Source of the DNA: Cladopsammia gracilis
Lineage: Eukaryota; Cnidaria; Anthozoa; Scleractinia; Dendrophylliidae
DNA: 64,000 nucleotides
NCBI GenBank assembly: GCA_022457155.1
Contig: JAJGOT010000503.1
Span: 186,001-250,000, forward strand
Direction: 5' to 3'
Part shown: piece by piece, positions 50,257 through 61,600 of the stretch
Numbering within the stretch: position 1 is the first letter of the stretch
Layout: each line of letters opens with the position of its first letter
Translations under genes and position numbers: made by a program
Notes under the pieces: generated by a model
Told to the model about the DNA's origin: nothing
What the model saw: the letters and a program-made list of their open reading frames with translations, nothing else
Databases searched by the model: none

Positions 50257-51605
50257 ACACACTTTGTTTGCCCCCCAAATTTTGCATAAACTATTCCGAG
50301 GTCTTCATTTGAATATTTTATAACAGTTGTTTTTGGAAATTTCAGTGACAATGTTGTTGAGGTGTTCCCAGAGCGGTAAGCTTAGAAATATAACTTGTAA
50401 GCTAAACAGGTAGCTTTTGAACGACAAAATGAAAGTAGGGATGGCTTTTTTTGGCTTAGTTAAGGACTTAAACCAAGGTAGGCATAATCCTTTTGCAGTT
50501 TCAGTTTGATTTGATAACTGTAAGTGTTTATCGGAACAATTTTAATTAGGTAATCGACCTGGATTCATCAGGAGTGTATATATCATCATCATGGATTTTG
50601 TTGGCCGATTCTCACTTTTAGAGCTCAGTGGGACTAGCTTTTTCACTTATTGAAAGAGATTGAATAATCCTTCCAAGGAAACGTTTTGGTTTACGTTAGT
50701 GTTACCATAATAATGTAGCAATGTCATACATGTTTCATAAAGCGGAGCCCTCTTTAAGTGCCCACCCCTGAAACCATGTTTATATGTCCACTGGTAGAGC
50801 TTTATGCAGAGCCGAAATACTGTAAAACAATCCATGAATCTTGAAAAAAAAAATGTTTTTCACCACGAGGACGGAAGATGTGTCTACATTGTCGACACAA
50901 CTAGGCCTAATTTAATGTTTCACCAAACTTCCCTTACAATCTAGATCTAGGTCTAACATCAGCATTAAACACCTGTGCCTGTGTTTCATAAAGACTACGG
51001 AATTTCAGCCATTAACTTTTTCAGAATGTCAATCATTTTTAGGGAGCAGAATCAAAGACAACAGATTATGCTGTTTTGAAATTGTTTTATTTGCTGCCAA
51101 ATTTCCTTTACTGGTTTGGGTACTCCTGCATTGACAGATAAACACTAAGATTGGGGTCCCAGTCAGAAACACACACACAACATTGCTTAAGCAGACACAG
51201 ATGGGAGATTTTTTTAATGTAGTTTTTTGGGACTCCGCAATTTTGTTGGTTGTGGTTAGATTACCAAATGCTGTGTTACGTGTATTTAGTAATTAGTCAT
51301 GCCTTGGCTATGAGGCAAGCGCGCGACTTATAAAATGGCATTCTTTGTGTCAGTAAATCATTTTTGCCGTTGCTATTGTTTCAGAGGACACTTAATTACA
51401 ATACATTACATATACCTTGAGTGGTAGGACAAACCTCTTTGTAGCAGTCCATGTAGATACATACATGTAGACCTTAACATGTACCTAGTGTACACCTAGT
51501 GTATGTACTCATTGTTTACAAAAATGCTTGTGTCCTATAGAGGATGGTGATTTGTTTATTTAAGAATTACATGCATATTAATATCAAAAGGTGTTTTTTT
51601 TTCAG
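50257..51605. other. Upstream region of SAMD3-like gene
   Basis: No exon is recognised. The upstream SAM-domain exon(s) expected for the family are not seen here. Ends at a pyrimidine-rich acceptor (TTTTTTTTTTCAG, to 51605). Confidence 0.5.
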
Positions 51606-53566
51606 TTTTCCAATGCAGTGACCCAGGCACTATCAAACCAAAAAGTAACTGGTGATAGAAGAAATGAGTTGACAAGAGACATATGTTCCAGCATAAGGAT
51701 ACACACCATGTATCCAACCAAGGCAGAAAGGGAACATGTGGCACTCCTGATTAAGCAGTACCCATTTCTTCAAGATGCTATTGGCTCAGGAATTGTAAGT
51801 TGTGTGATCTTCATTTATTATATACATGTACAGTATTAGATCATAGGGATGCTTAATAACTGTGCAATTAAACAGTTAACATGCATTTTGCTGTTAATAT
51901 CACAAAAAGTATTAATAGTTCTATTGGTATAGTTAATCATTACTTAGTCCATTCCTCCAGCCAAACTGTGACTCTTGCAATGCAAATGCAATGTGTTAAG
52001 TTTCCCATGGGAAAAAGTACATGTATGTAGCTTGACCTTTGTTCTAATCCAAGAAAAAGATGGCTTCAAAATACAGTATGACTAGCCTACCACCTGGATG
52101 TCTATTTTTTACTGGCAAGTATGTTATAATCATCAGTTACAGTAATCACCTCTTCATGTTTGATTTAGGGTTCCTGGGAGACAGTATTCAAATACCGATT
52201 TAAAAACTTGCGGAAAACTGGAAAAAAGAGTGAAGAAAAATCTGTGTACGCCAAACCGAACAGGAAAGATGACTAGTCAAAGGATAGAAAACGGAAACTG
52301 CATTTAGAGGAACACTATGAGATGCCAGAAGGTGAAACTGAGGAGACGTGCAAAGAGCATGTTAAAGCCATGAAAAAAGAAATGGCACGCACAACAAACC
52401 GAAATGTTGCCATGGTTAAGGATTTAATGGAAATCACCCATGCTTACAGGCGAGAACAGTTTATGAAAGACACAGTTCCTATAAATAAATTCTTGGAGGA
52501 TTACCCCGCATTGAAAACTGCTTTTGAGGTAAGTGAATATCTCTGTTTATTCCCAAACCCCAACAATGAAGTATAGACATCATACGGGTCATAGAAAGAA
52601 TCTCTACATGTACATGTATTACCAAGGTGTTTGTATTAATGGGCTAATTTCAGATGAAAGAACTACAGAACAAAGAAATTTTGGTATTAAGGTGTGCTTA
52701 AAATGGGATTACATGTACAATGTAGTAATTTTCATTATTTTTACAGAACTCGTTAGTTGATTGTAGTGAAAATTGCTTCACCTTCATGTAGCAGTACCAT
52801 ATTCACTCTCGAGAATGAATGCCTTCTCTCATTTGAACACTCACTCCTCTTGAATTAATGTCCCAAACCTCTCAATCCCTATTCAATTGTTTTACAGGAA
52901 TTTCTTTTTTTATTTTAGATAAAAGCAGAGTTTGGACGCATCTTGGGTCAGCAAAAGGCTGTGAAGACAATGTGTCAAGCCTTTCAGAACAACTGGGTGC
53001 AGAAGATTACAGCTTTTGCAGAAACGCAGCCTTTGGCTGCTAATATTATTACCTCAATGAAGGAAGCAGTGGCAGACAATCCAACCCCAAAAAATGGTAA
53101 TGTATTGATATTACTCTTGTAATGACTGGGTTTTGAAGTTCAGTTGCACACACTATAGTGAGTTGTTCAGTGTACTACATTTCTTCAGTGGGCATCATTG
53201 TAAAGCCTAAGCGTAATTCTTGGCAATATCGGACAATAATAAACCTTTGTATCAGCATAACTCTTGTTTTTTTTTTAAATTTTATTTTGCTTGTTGTTTT
53301 CAAGGAATTCAAGAGGCTGCTGCTGTGGTCCTCCTACCACTGTTATTAAAAGAAAAGGGTGGAAGTCCAGAGCAATTCATTAAAATATGCACGGTAAGCT
53401 TTATTCCGCACTTGTAAGCTTCTTCTGTAAAGGGAGTTTTACAAGAAGACCAAAACCTATTGTTAAAGTGCCACTATGACGAAAATTGCATCTTTTCTAT
53501 CAAAGCCATGTTAAAACATTAACAAGTAGCCTGTAAGAAGAAAAATGCTGTTTACTATTTTAAAAG

Positions 53567-53597
<31 letters not shown>

Positions 53598-54492
53598 TTA
53601 ATATATGAAAATTAGCCGAGTGATGACATCATAGACAACAAAATTTTGATCAAATATGACGGAAAAGGATATCTCGGCCAATTTTCTGTAGAACTATTAG
53701 CCTACCAAGTTTCAATGGTCTGTGCTGGCCAAGTTAGCTCTATTTATACACTTGATGTAATATCGGGTTGAGTGTATGACATTATCAGCCATCTCATTTG
53801 CATGTTTTACACATTTTTCAAACTGAAATATCTCCAGAACTAGTGCGGGTATTTGCAAGTGGTAAACAGCATTTTCATTCTTTCATAGAATTCTATGTGA
53901 TACACCTAAAAAATCAAGAGGAAAACAATTGATAATACTGTAGTGGCACTTGAAGTTTAAAATCAAAGTTGCTACAATGCCTATTTAACTGACATACAAT
54001 GTAGTCAAGGAGGGTGGTGGAAGAGTGATGAGTACTCTTGCTTCACAGCAACAAAAAGGGAGTTGCAAAGGCCAAGAATGTTGTAGTTCGTCTGGGACTT
54101 TACCCTACTACCAGGGGGTACTTGAGCTTATGACTTGAATGTCAGTGTAAAATCAAAATGGTGATTTCATCTTTTTTCCCGTTCTTTTAGGATGAGGACA
54201 ATTTGGACCAGGCCATGGGGAAACAACTTCCCCTCGCATCATTGGTTCTGGTGAGTTCTGGTGCCTGGAACCATTGTGTATAGCTGTAGAGGGAAAAGAA
54301 GTGGTGAGCTTAGGCTCCAAGTCAATGGGAAATGTACTTGGGTTGCTTATTGCATGCTTTTATGTTTTCAACATAAAATATCCCATGAAATGCACAAATG
54401 CATTTTTGTTTTGTGAAACTGCTCTTCTGGGGAATCACCAGGAAGCTAAGAAAAGACTGGGAGTGACAAAGTTTCTTGCAGCACTAGCATAG
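51606..54492 (+). pseudogene. SAMD3-like gene, C-terminal exons (stop and frameshift)
   Basis: Five exons join with correct GT-AG sites and phases: 51606-51794 (ELTRDICSSIRIHTMYPTKAE, LIKQYPFLQD), 52169-52528 (SWETVFKYRFKNLRK, then MVKDLMEITHAYRREQF), 52919-53096 (AEFGRILGQQKAVK), 53305-53393 (EAAAVVLLPLLLKEKGG) and 54191-54492 (IIGSGEFWCLEPLCIAVEGKE, LLIACFYVFNIKYP). This follows the uncharacterised family annotated as SAM-domain-containing protein 3-like in fish and cnidarians. Exon 2 has an in-frame TAG at 52274-52276, and the last exon needs a one-base frame change between its 5' part and IIGSGEF. No SAM domain exon is seen upstream. With all splice sites kept, decay seems recent, or one of the changes is an assembly error. 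The product's function is unknown. Confidence 0.7.
53456..53955. mobile_element. ~500-bp MITE in SAMD3-like intron
   Basis: AAGTGCCACTATGAC at the left is mirrored by CTGTAGTGGCACTT at the right, and inner parts pair weakly (TAGAACTATTAGCC region). It lies in the last intron. Confidence 0.6.
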
Positions 54493-56370
54493 AGTGGTCA
54501 AGTGATGACTTCACTATTTCTTTGGACACTTGACTTTGACTAATTTTTGATACCATGCAAGTCGATACAGACTTAGAAAAAATTTAGCTTCAGTGGAGAA
54601 ATATTTGCCAGGATATTCAAATCTGAGACACTATCATACAAATACAGTCAGACTACTCAAACCAAAGGAAAAATTTGGAACTTAGAATCAAATTTCTCTG
54701 CTTCTACACTCTGGTCACACAAAATTTTAAATGTACTCAGTGAGCAGTAAACATTAATTATGTTACTGTTGGATTTTCAGAGCTAAAACATGAAATTCTG
54801 AAAATGGTGACATCACACTTGACCGCTCCATAAGCTGAAACATCAAGCATCTTAAGCAACAGTGGCAATGAATAGTAACAGTGCTATCGAAACATTAGAT
54901 TTACTAACTGTCTTCTACATAACTTCAAGGTTTTGAAGTTAACACAAAAGTTACAATGGTACACCATTGTTGTTTGTTCATGGTTTGTTGTACGAGAATT
55001 TGCTGGCTTTCGGTTTCAAAGGTCATTCAAGCACCCATAGTGATGGCTCTCATTCAGATAATTTAAAATGGTTATTATATTCAATGTACTTTATAAAGTT
55101 GAGGTGGCACGAATCTATCTACTGTATTTACACATGTAGGTTATTTTTTTATTTGCACTTTTTGGCCAAAATTTTTAACCAGTTTCTTTTATTTTTGGCC
55201 TCTTAAATGAAGAATGTTTGAATAATTTCACTGAAATATATGCATATTCTCGAAACTTTTTTTCCCCAATAATGACCATAATTTTGAAATCCGAAGGCAG
55301 ATTGATTTCATACCTCATCAGATATGCCATCCAACTTAGCATGAATTAGTCCCTTTATTTTGCCAAAAACTCTACACACAAGGAAATACTGCATTTATAG
55401 AAAGTTCTCACCAGTTTTCAGCACTGGAAGGTTCACGTTTGAAGAGAAATAAAGCCACCCATTTAAGAAGTTTGACCTACTTGCTTTCCTTCTGCAGTGA
55501 AAACCCTTGTGCTTTACATCCATGTATATTATATTCAAGATTTATGGCTTTGTTGTCACATTCATGACATGCAGTTGGCCCCTTCGAACACTCCTTGCTT
55601 CAAGCATCAAGTCTCGTTATCTTCAAGCGGCAACCTTCCTGAGAGGAGTGTGACAACAAAGCCATGGATCTTGAATCATCACTGTAGAAGAAAGCAACTG
55701 GGTAGAAGTACTCTCCCAAAAAGTGACCCTACAGTACTGAAAACTGGTAAAAGGTTTACATAGATTTTGCATTTTGTCATGTTTAGATTTACAGGGGCAA
55801 AGTAAATGGACAAAATAATAAAGCTTTGGGTGGCATCAGCCAAAAATGCAAATAAAAAATGTTAACCCACATTTAAATAAATAGGTGTGGGCCACCTTCT
55901 ATTACAATGTAAAAAAATTAAGCAAATTTCCATGTAAAATTACACAAATTTTATAACAATCACAATCTGAAACACAAATTCAATTAAGATTTTATGGAGA
56001 ACATTTATTGTTGTCAGTTATTTGCATGTTCTTTTGCATGATTTAATTCTTTGATAAAATATAAGGTTTAATATAAATTATATTGCTATAAATAAATAAA
56101 TACAAGGATTATATTTTTTAATTTCAGACTTAAACGTATGATATATATAGCTGTGAATTTATCCTAAAGAAAAAAATATATATATATCATGCACGTGCAT
56201 GTATAATGATTTCTTATGCCTTAATAAACATATGTTTAGTTATGAGCTCACGTGTGTACTCCATTTAGCCAAAGATGTGCATGTTGTTTCAATTTGTATG
56301 CGAGTTCCTTTTCAGCTACGGAGGAGTAATATTGCAGCTCCTAGCTGAAAATCCATGAATTAAGTACAAG
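54493..56370. other. Non-coding stretch downstream of SAMD3-like gene
   Basis: AT-rich. An inverted pair (CAAGATTTATGGCTTTGTTGTCAC at 55538 with GTGACAACAAAGCCATGGATCTTG at 55648) forms a ~130-bp hairpin. A short (AT)n tract lies near 56178-56186. No gene is recognised. Confidence 0.5.
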
Positions 56371-56706
56371 TGGAGTTGACACATTTGGAGTTAAAACAAC
56401 CCCTAAAAGGGATTATTTCTTGGAGTTATAATAACTCCAAGTAGAGTAAAATCAACTCCAGATTTGGAGTTGACATTTAGGAGTTGAAATAACCCCGAAA
56501 AAGGAGCAATTTTGAACCTAAATTTTTAACTCCGATTTTGGGTTTAAAATAACTCCACCACAAGTAAAAATAATTCCACATTAGGAGTAAAAGTTACACC
56601 AATATTGGTTTTAAAATAACTCCCACAAAAGAGTTGAAATAACTCCAGAAAGGGGATTATTTTGAACCGAAAATTTTAACTCCATTTTTGGAGTTGAAAT
56701 AACTCC
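56371..56706. repeat. Array of GGAGTT..AACTCC short palindromes
   Basis: The 17-bp palindrome GGAGTTRAAATAACTCC or close variants occur at about 56389, 56422, 56480, 56540, 56606, 56631 and 56690, with extra half-sites (GGAGTTGAC, ATCAACTCC, TTTTAACTCC) between. Spacing is irregular, so this is not a plain tandem repeat. It lies just 3' of the minus-strand transposase-like pseudogene and might be its subterminal binding-site array. Confidence 0.8.
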
Positions 56707-56719
56707 TTGAAAATTACTG

Positions 56720-57799
56720 TGTGTATAGTCTGTACTGTGAACATGGCCATGCCAAATGTCAATGATACCTTCTCCTTGGATTAGGAGCATATCACCATTT
56801 TGGGCATAAACAAGAACAATAACGGTGTATGGAAGGCTCTGAGATTGCCTCTGAAAATCAGCAACAGTAAGATCATCCCCAGACTTGTAAAGAATTTCTT
56901 TCCTTACAATGTCTTCAATCTGGAAAAATACTGGATCAGTTATTTCTCTGTTCTCTGTTCTCTGTTCATCATTTTTGTAATACATGTAAATAGTGAAGAT
57001 GGTAAATGTTAAGCTTGGTAAACAAATCATAAAGATGAAATTTTCATATTTTGTAAGTAAATTGAACTGATAAATACCGTTTCATTGTTGATCTTGCCAA
57101 CTTGATCATTAGTTTCTTCTAAGGGCTTCAGAAATTCCCGTTGTGCCTCAGCAGTAGCAAATGTGGCTTCAATACTCTTACAGTTGCTCGATCTTTTGAC
57201 ATCCCTTGACTGCACGTTCAAACACAGCGCACCAGTAGTTGTCTGTAGCAGACAAAGCAATGACATCTTCATGTATATGAGTTAAATTATGCAATGAAAT
57301 TATACACATTTCCAAGCCTTGCACTTCTTCAACTAAAATATTTTGACGCCATGACAATTTGCGGTTTTGGTCAATTAGATTGTCAGTCCAACCACTTCTG
57401 CCTGTGTGAAAGTGTATTTCTGTGAGTCTTGAAACCAATGACTGAATTTCCAGCTCTTTGGGATTTGTCAGTTGACCAACAAGGATGCAATCCAACATTG
57501 GAAAAGATTTGCAAGCCCTCTGCCTTCCATTGTCCCATTCCTTTGAGTTTTCCAATAGGCCTGGGAATTCTTCCATTCTTAAGCTCTTTAGGCCACGGAA
57601 ACTTTTTTATCTGTTTATCAAGGAAACCTTTGTCAATCATCTCTTGGTCTAGTAGTCTCTCAGCTTGATTCTTTACAACATTGAGGCAGATAGTATGGTA
57701 GACGTCATAAACTAGATGCTTGCATATGTCAAAACCATACAAAGGATTCAAGTACTTGTGAAGAATACTAATATCAGTAAATCCTTTTTCTGATGACAT
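56720..57799 (-). pseudogene. Transposase-like protein, DUF4218-type C-terminal region
   Basis: Minus-strand pieces in order: YGFDICKHLVYDVYHTICLNVVKN, FPWPKELKNGRIPRPIGKLKG, QWKAEGLQIF; after a frame slip near 57500 NPKELEIQSLVSRLTEIHFHTGR, LEEVQGLEMCIISLHNLTHIHEDV, DNYWCAVFERAVKGC; after another near 57195 SSNCKSIEATFATAEAQREFLK; then, after a probable intron, DPVFFQIEDIVRKEILYKSGDDL and MLLIQGEGI. The HNLxHIxEDVxxxxxxDNYWCxxFER part resembles the DUF4218-like domain that accompanies EnSpm/CACTA-type transposases. The N-terminal catalytic region is not seen. Two frameshifts make it a pseudogene. The family call is from pattern memory. Confidence 0.55.
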
Positions 57800-58060
57800 G
57801 CGTTTCCGAACACTAACACGTGTTTCGTTTTCAATGTAAAATAGCTCTGTAAGTGATGTGGAAATATCCCCGGGCTCCCAAGGATACTACAGTTGTAGTT
57901 TGGTCAAACAGTACGCTTCAAGAAAGAATTTAGCCATCTTCTCCCATCTGTGCCTAGTACAAGTAGTACCCCAAAACCTGGTAATGGAAATTCAAAGCCA
58001 ACGATGGGCCAGTTGTCTTCTTTCACACCTGCTTTGAGGCGTGTTTACTTGACAAAGTAA
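57800..58060. other. Junction between pseudogenes
   Basis: No feature recognised; it may be upstream coding debris of the older BEL/Pao copy. Confidence 0.4.
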
Positions 58061-58331
58061 GTGATGTTCCGTAGTCACAGAGTTGCTCTTGTCGGAGACA
58101 TCGAGAAGGCTTTCTTGATGGTTCGCGTAGCTGAAGAAGACAGGGATGTACTCCGGTTCCTATGGGCCAATGACATTGATAAGGCTGAACCTGAAGTTGT
58201 TGTTTTGAGGTTTACACGTGTTGTGTTTGGTCTATCATCGAGTCCGTTTTTGCTGAACGCCACTATTAAGCACCATATAGGGCAATATGAACAGTGTGAT
58301 CCCAGCTTCACACGGAAATTCCTTGAGAGCA
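58061..58331 (+). pseudogene. BEL/Pao reverse transcriptase fragment (older copy)
   Basis: SHRVALVGDIEKAFLMVRV, RDVLRFLW and FGLSSSPFLLNATIKHH are the RT block of a BEL/Pao element, including the first catalytic Asp (GDIEKAF). The frame stops being BEL-like exactly where the LTR of the minus-strand BEL element begins (58332), just before the position where the Y-x-DD box would be expected. So it was interrupted by that insertion. The continuation should lie beyond the right window edge. Confidence 0.8.
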
Positions 58332-58519
58332 TGTTGATTCCAAAACCAACTAAAATAAACTCAACGATTTTAATTCAGGTATAAGTCACAGAATTACAGT
58401 TCTCGCTCTTAAAATGCCGAAGCCCGAGTCAAAGTCCAAAACACCAAGTCACATGACTAGCTGACGTCAGGAGCCTATTACCCGCTGACGCGTAACGCAA
58501 CGCAAAAATCTCCTCTACA
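58332..58519 (-). repeat. 3' LTR of BEL/Pao element
   Basis: 188 bp reading TG...CA on either strand (minus strand TGTAGAGGAGA ... GAATCAACA). On the minus strand a purine tract (GGGAGGGGAAGAAA) immediately precedes it. The matching 5' LTR is beyond the window edge, so the ends are inferred. Confidence 0.7.
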
Positions 58520-58533
58520 TTTCTTCCCCTCCC
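58520..58533 (-). promoter_or_regulatory. Polypurine tract of BEL/Pao element
   Basis: GGGAGGGGAAGAAA on the minus strand, directly before the LTR. Confidence 0.65.
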
Positions 58534-58661
58534 GAATTACAGCAGACTGAGGGGAGCTGAAATTCGAATACATTTAAACTGAAAATCGACCTTAGCTTAA
58601 AGTTCATCAATTCTATCAGACAATCAGTTCTCAGAAGTGTCCTTATTTTACATTAATCTGT

Positions 58662-61600
58662 TTACACTTCTGTGTCCCGAATCTCCAGTGGGGAGATTCT
58701 AGTTATTGGTCGCTTTAGAGTCTTGCCATTGATCCTTACGTCCACCACTCGCACAAGGCCGTCAGGACCGGGATACGTCTGCACGATGCGTCCTACATTC
58801 CACTGTCGCCTCACTATACCAGGATCAATAACGACAACAACATCTCCCACACGCAAGTTGTCGGTAGGGAAGTACCACTTCGGTCTTGATCCAATCTGCG
58901 GTAAATATTCTTTCATCCACCGGTGCCACACATGTCTTGTGAGCTCTTGAACTCTCCTCCAACGCTTTCTGGGGTTAAATGGCATGGTGTCGACTCCCTC
59001 TGGTACGAAGTCACCTCCCATTTGCCCGATCAGAAAATGATTTGGAGTCAGGACGCGGTCGTCATTAGGGTCGTCACTCACAGCTGTAAGGGGCCTCGAA
59101 TTCAGCAGGCTTTCTACCCCGATGAAGATGGTCTCCAACTCCTCGTCGTTCACTTCTGCATCGCCAAGTACTGCAAAAATAGCGCGCTTTGCCGACTTAA
59201 TCATAGATTCAAAAACCCCTCCAAAGTGTGGCGCAGCTGGCGGATTCCATTTCCAGGTCACTCCCTTATTGGAGGTCATCCGTTGTATCTTGTCTTGATC
59301 CATAGCAGAGACCAGATCTTGCAGTTCCCTTGACGCGCTTACAAAGTTCGTTCCATTATCACTTAACATTTGCTGCGGCCATCCTCTCCGCGCAGTCATC
59401 CTGACAAAGGCGTTAAGAAATGCGTCAGTGTCCAAAGACGATGCCATCTCTAAATGGCAGCAATGGGTCTGCAAACAGAGGAACAAACACAAATAGCGCT
59501 TAGCTCTCACTCTACCACGTCCTTGCTTGGTTAGAAAAGGTCCTCCAAAGTCAACTGCACAGTTCTCGAAAGGTCTGGAGGATTGCTGCAGTCTGATTCT
59601 CGGTAACGGCGCCATTTGCTGGTGAGCCGGCTTTGATCGAAATCGTCTCGCACACTCGAAACATTCTCTCATGACTCTTTTCACTTGTTCACGAACATGG
59701 ACTACCAAGTATTTCTCACGTAGATGATTAATTGTATAGTTGAGCCCCATCTGATGACCCTCTGATTCGTGGTAGTTCTTAACAATCAATCGTGTGACGT
59801 GATTCCTCTTAGGCAATATGATTGGACACTTGACTTCGTAAGGGAGATTGTCCGCATGTCGTAGTCTGGTGTTTGACCTCAAGACTCCATCAACTAATAC
59901 TGGATTGAATGATGCCAATGTACTTCCTCTTTGGATCTGCTTGTTTCTTCTCAATGCCTCCATCTCTGCCACGAATACACTAGACTGTACCTCCCGAATG
60001 ATGGATTTTTCAGCGTTTTGAAGCTCCAGTGGCTTCAGTTCACCCCTCTCTCTTTGTTCAGCTGGTTTTCTACAATTTGCTATAAATCGGCGCACCCACG
60101 CTGTCACTCGAACTAAAGACAACCCAAGCTCCAGTTTTCCTTTCGTTTTGACGCGGTACCACTTTGAGTATCTTGAGGGGTCCAACCGCCAAACATCCTC
60201 CGCAGTTGCATTACCATCAATAGCAGTTTCTTCACCTTCCTCTGAGATCTGGTAGCTGGTAGCCTCCTTTGCTGCTATTTCTCTCATTCCTTTCAATTCT
60301 AGGTTCTCTTCTGATGTTGGCTTGTCAAACTTGCACTCTGGCCAATCCTGTTTTGACTTCTTCAGAAATTCGGGCCCATTCCACCATAGGTCAGCGCGTG
60401 CTAACTCCTCTACTGTCAGGCCTCTTGTTCCATGGTCTGCAGGGTTTACATTTGTAGGGACATAGCGCCACTGATCAGGAGCAGAAAACTCATGAATTTC
60501 CCCGACACGATGAGCTATGAACGGCTTATACTCTCTACTTTGACCTTGGATCCAGTACCCCACGTTCACACTGTCCACCCAATAGGTCACTCCATGTGTA
60601 GGTATCTTGAGTGCTGAGCAAACTTGTCTTGTTAGTCGTAATCCGATGAGTGCTCCCAGGAGCTCCAATCTGGGGATGCTTACTGCTTTCAACGGTGCAA
60701 GCCTAGACTTCGACATAATCAACCGAGCAGTAACGTTGCCACCCTCATATACATGACGAATGTAGACTACGGCTGCATATGCTTTCTCTGAAGCGTCGCT
60801 GAATGTATGGATGCTTAGCTCTTCCACCTTAGGACTTGGGTCTTTCAAACACCTTGGGATTTTCACGAGTTCAAGGTCTTCCAACTCTCGAAACCACTTC
60901 GTCCATTCTCTCTGATGATATGTCGGCAACAGCTCGTCCCAATCCCGTGCCTCCAACCAAGCTTTCTGTATCAGCAACTTGGACCTGATTACATAAGGTG
61001 ACAAGAAGCCTAATGGGTCGTAAACTGTTGCTGTTCTCTTTAAAACATTTCTCTTGGTGAATTCGAATCCGTCCAACTGCAAAGAGTGTCTAAAGAAGAA
61101 TTCGTCATCCGTAGCAGCCCACAGGACACCCAGGGTCTTGGTTGTTGGCAATTCTCTCTTTTCTAAGTCTATCTCAAAAGCCCTATCCCCTTCCGCTACG
61201 TCGACAATCACGTCCGGTTCATTCGAGATCCATTTCCGGATGTGAAACCCTGCCAAGTCGCCCCATTCGGTAAGCTGCTTTCTCGTTTCTTTCGCCTCGT
61301 CAACTGTGGATGCAGACGGCATCAGGTCATCCATGTAACAGTGTTCTAAAACTGCATCGGCCGCCAACGGGTAAGTCTCCTTGTGGAGTCTAGCATGTTG
61401 TTGCCAAGCAAACTGCACGCAAAAAGGGCTGTAACACCCTCCGAAGATAAACCTCTGGAATTCGTACACCCTTGGTGTATCCCCACTGCCCAACTTCCTG
61501 TACAGAAATCTGTGGAGTGGCCTGTCCACTGGTCTGAGAAGTATCTGGTGATACATTTGGCTCACATCGCCAGCCAAGGCAACTGGCTCCTTTCTAAACT

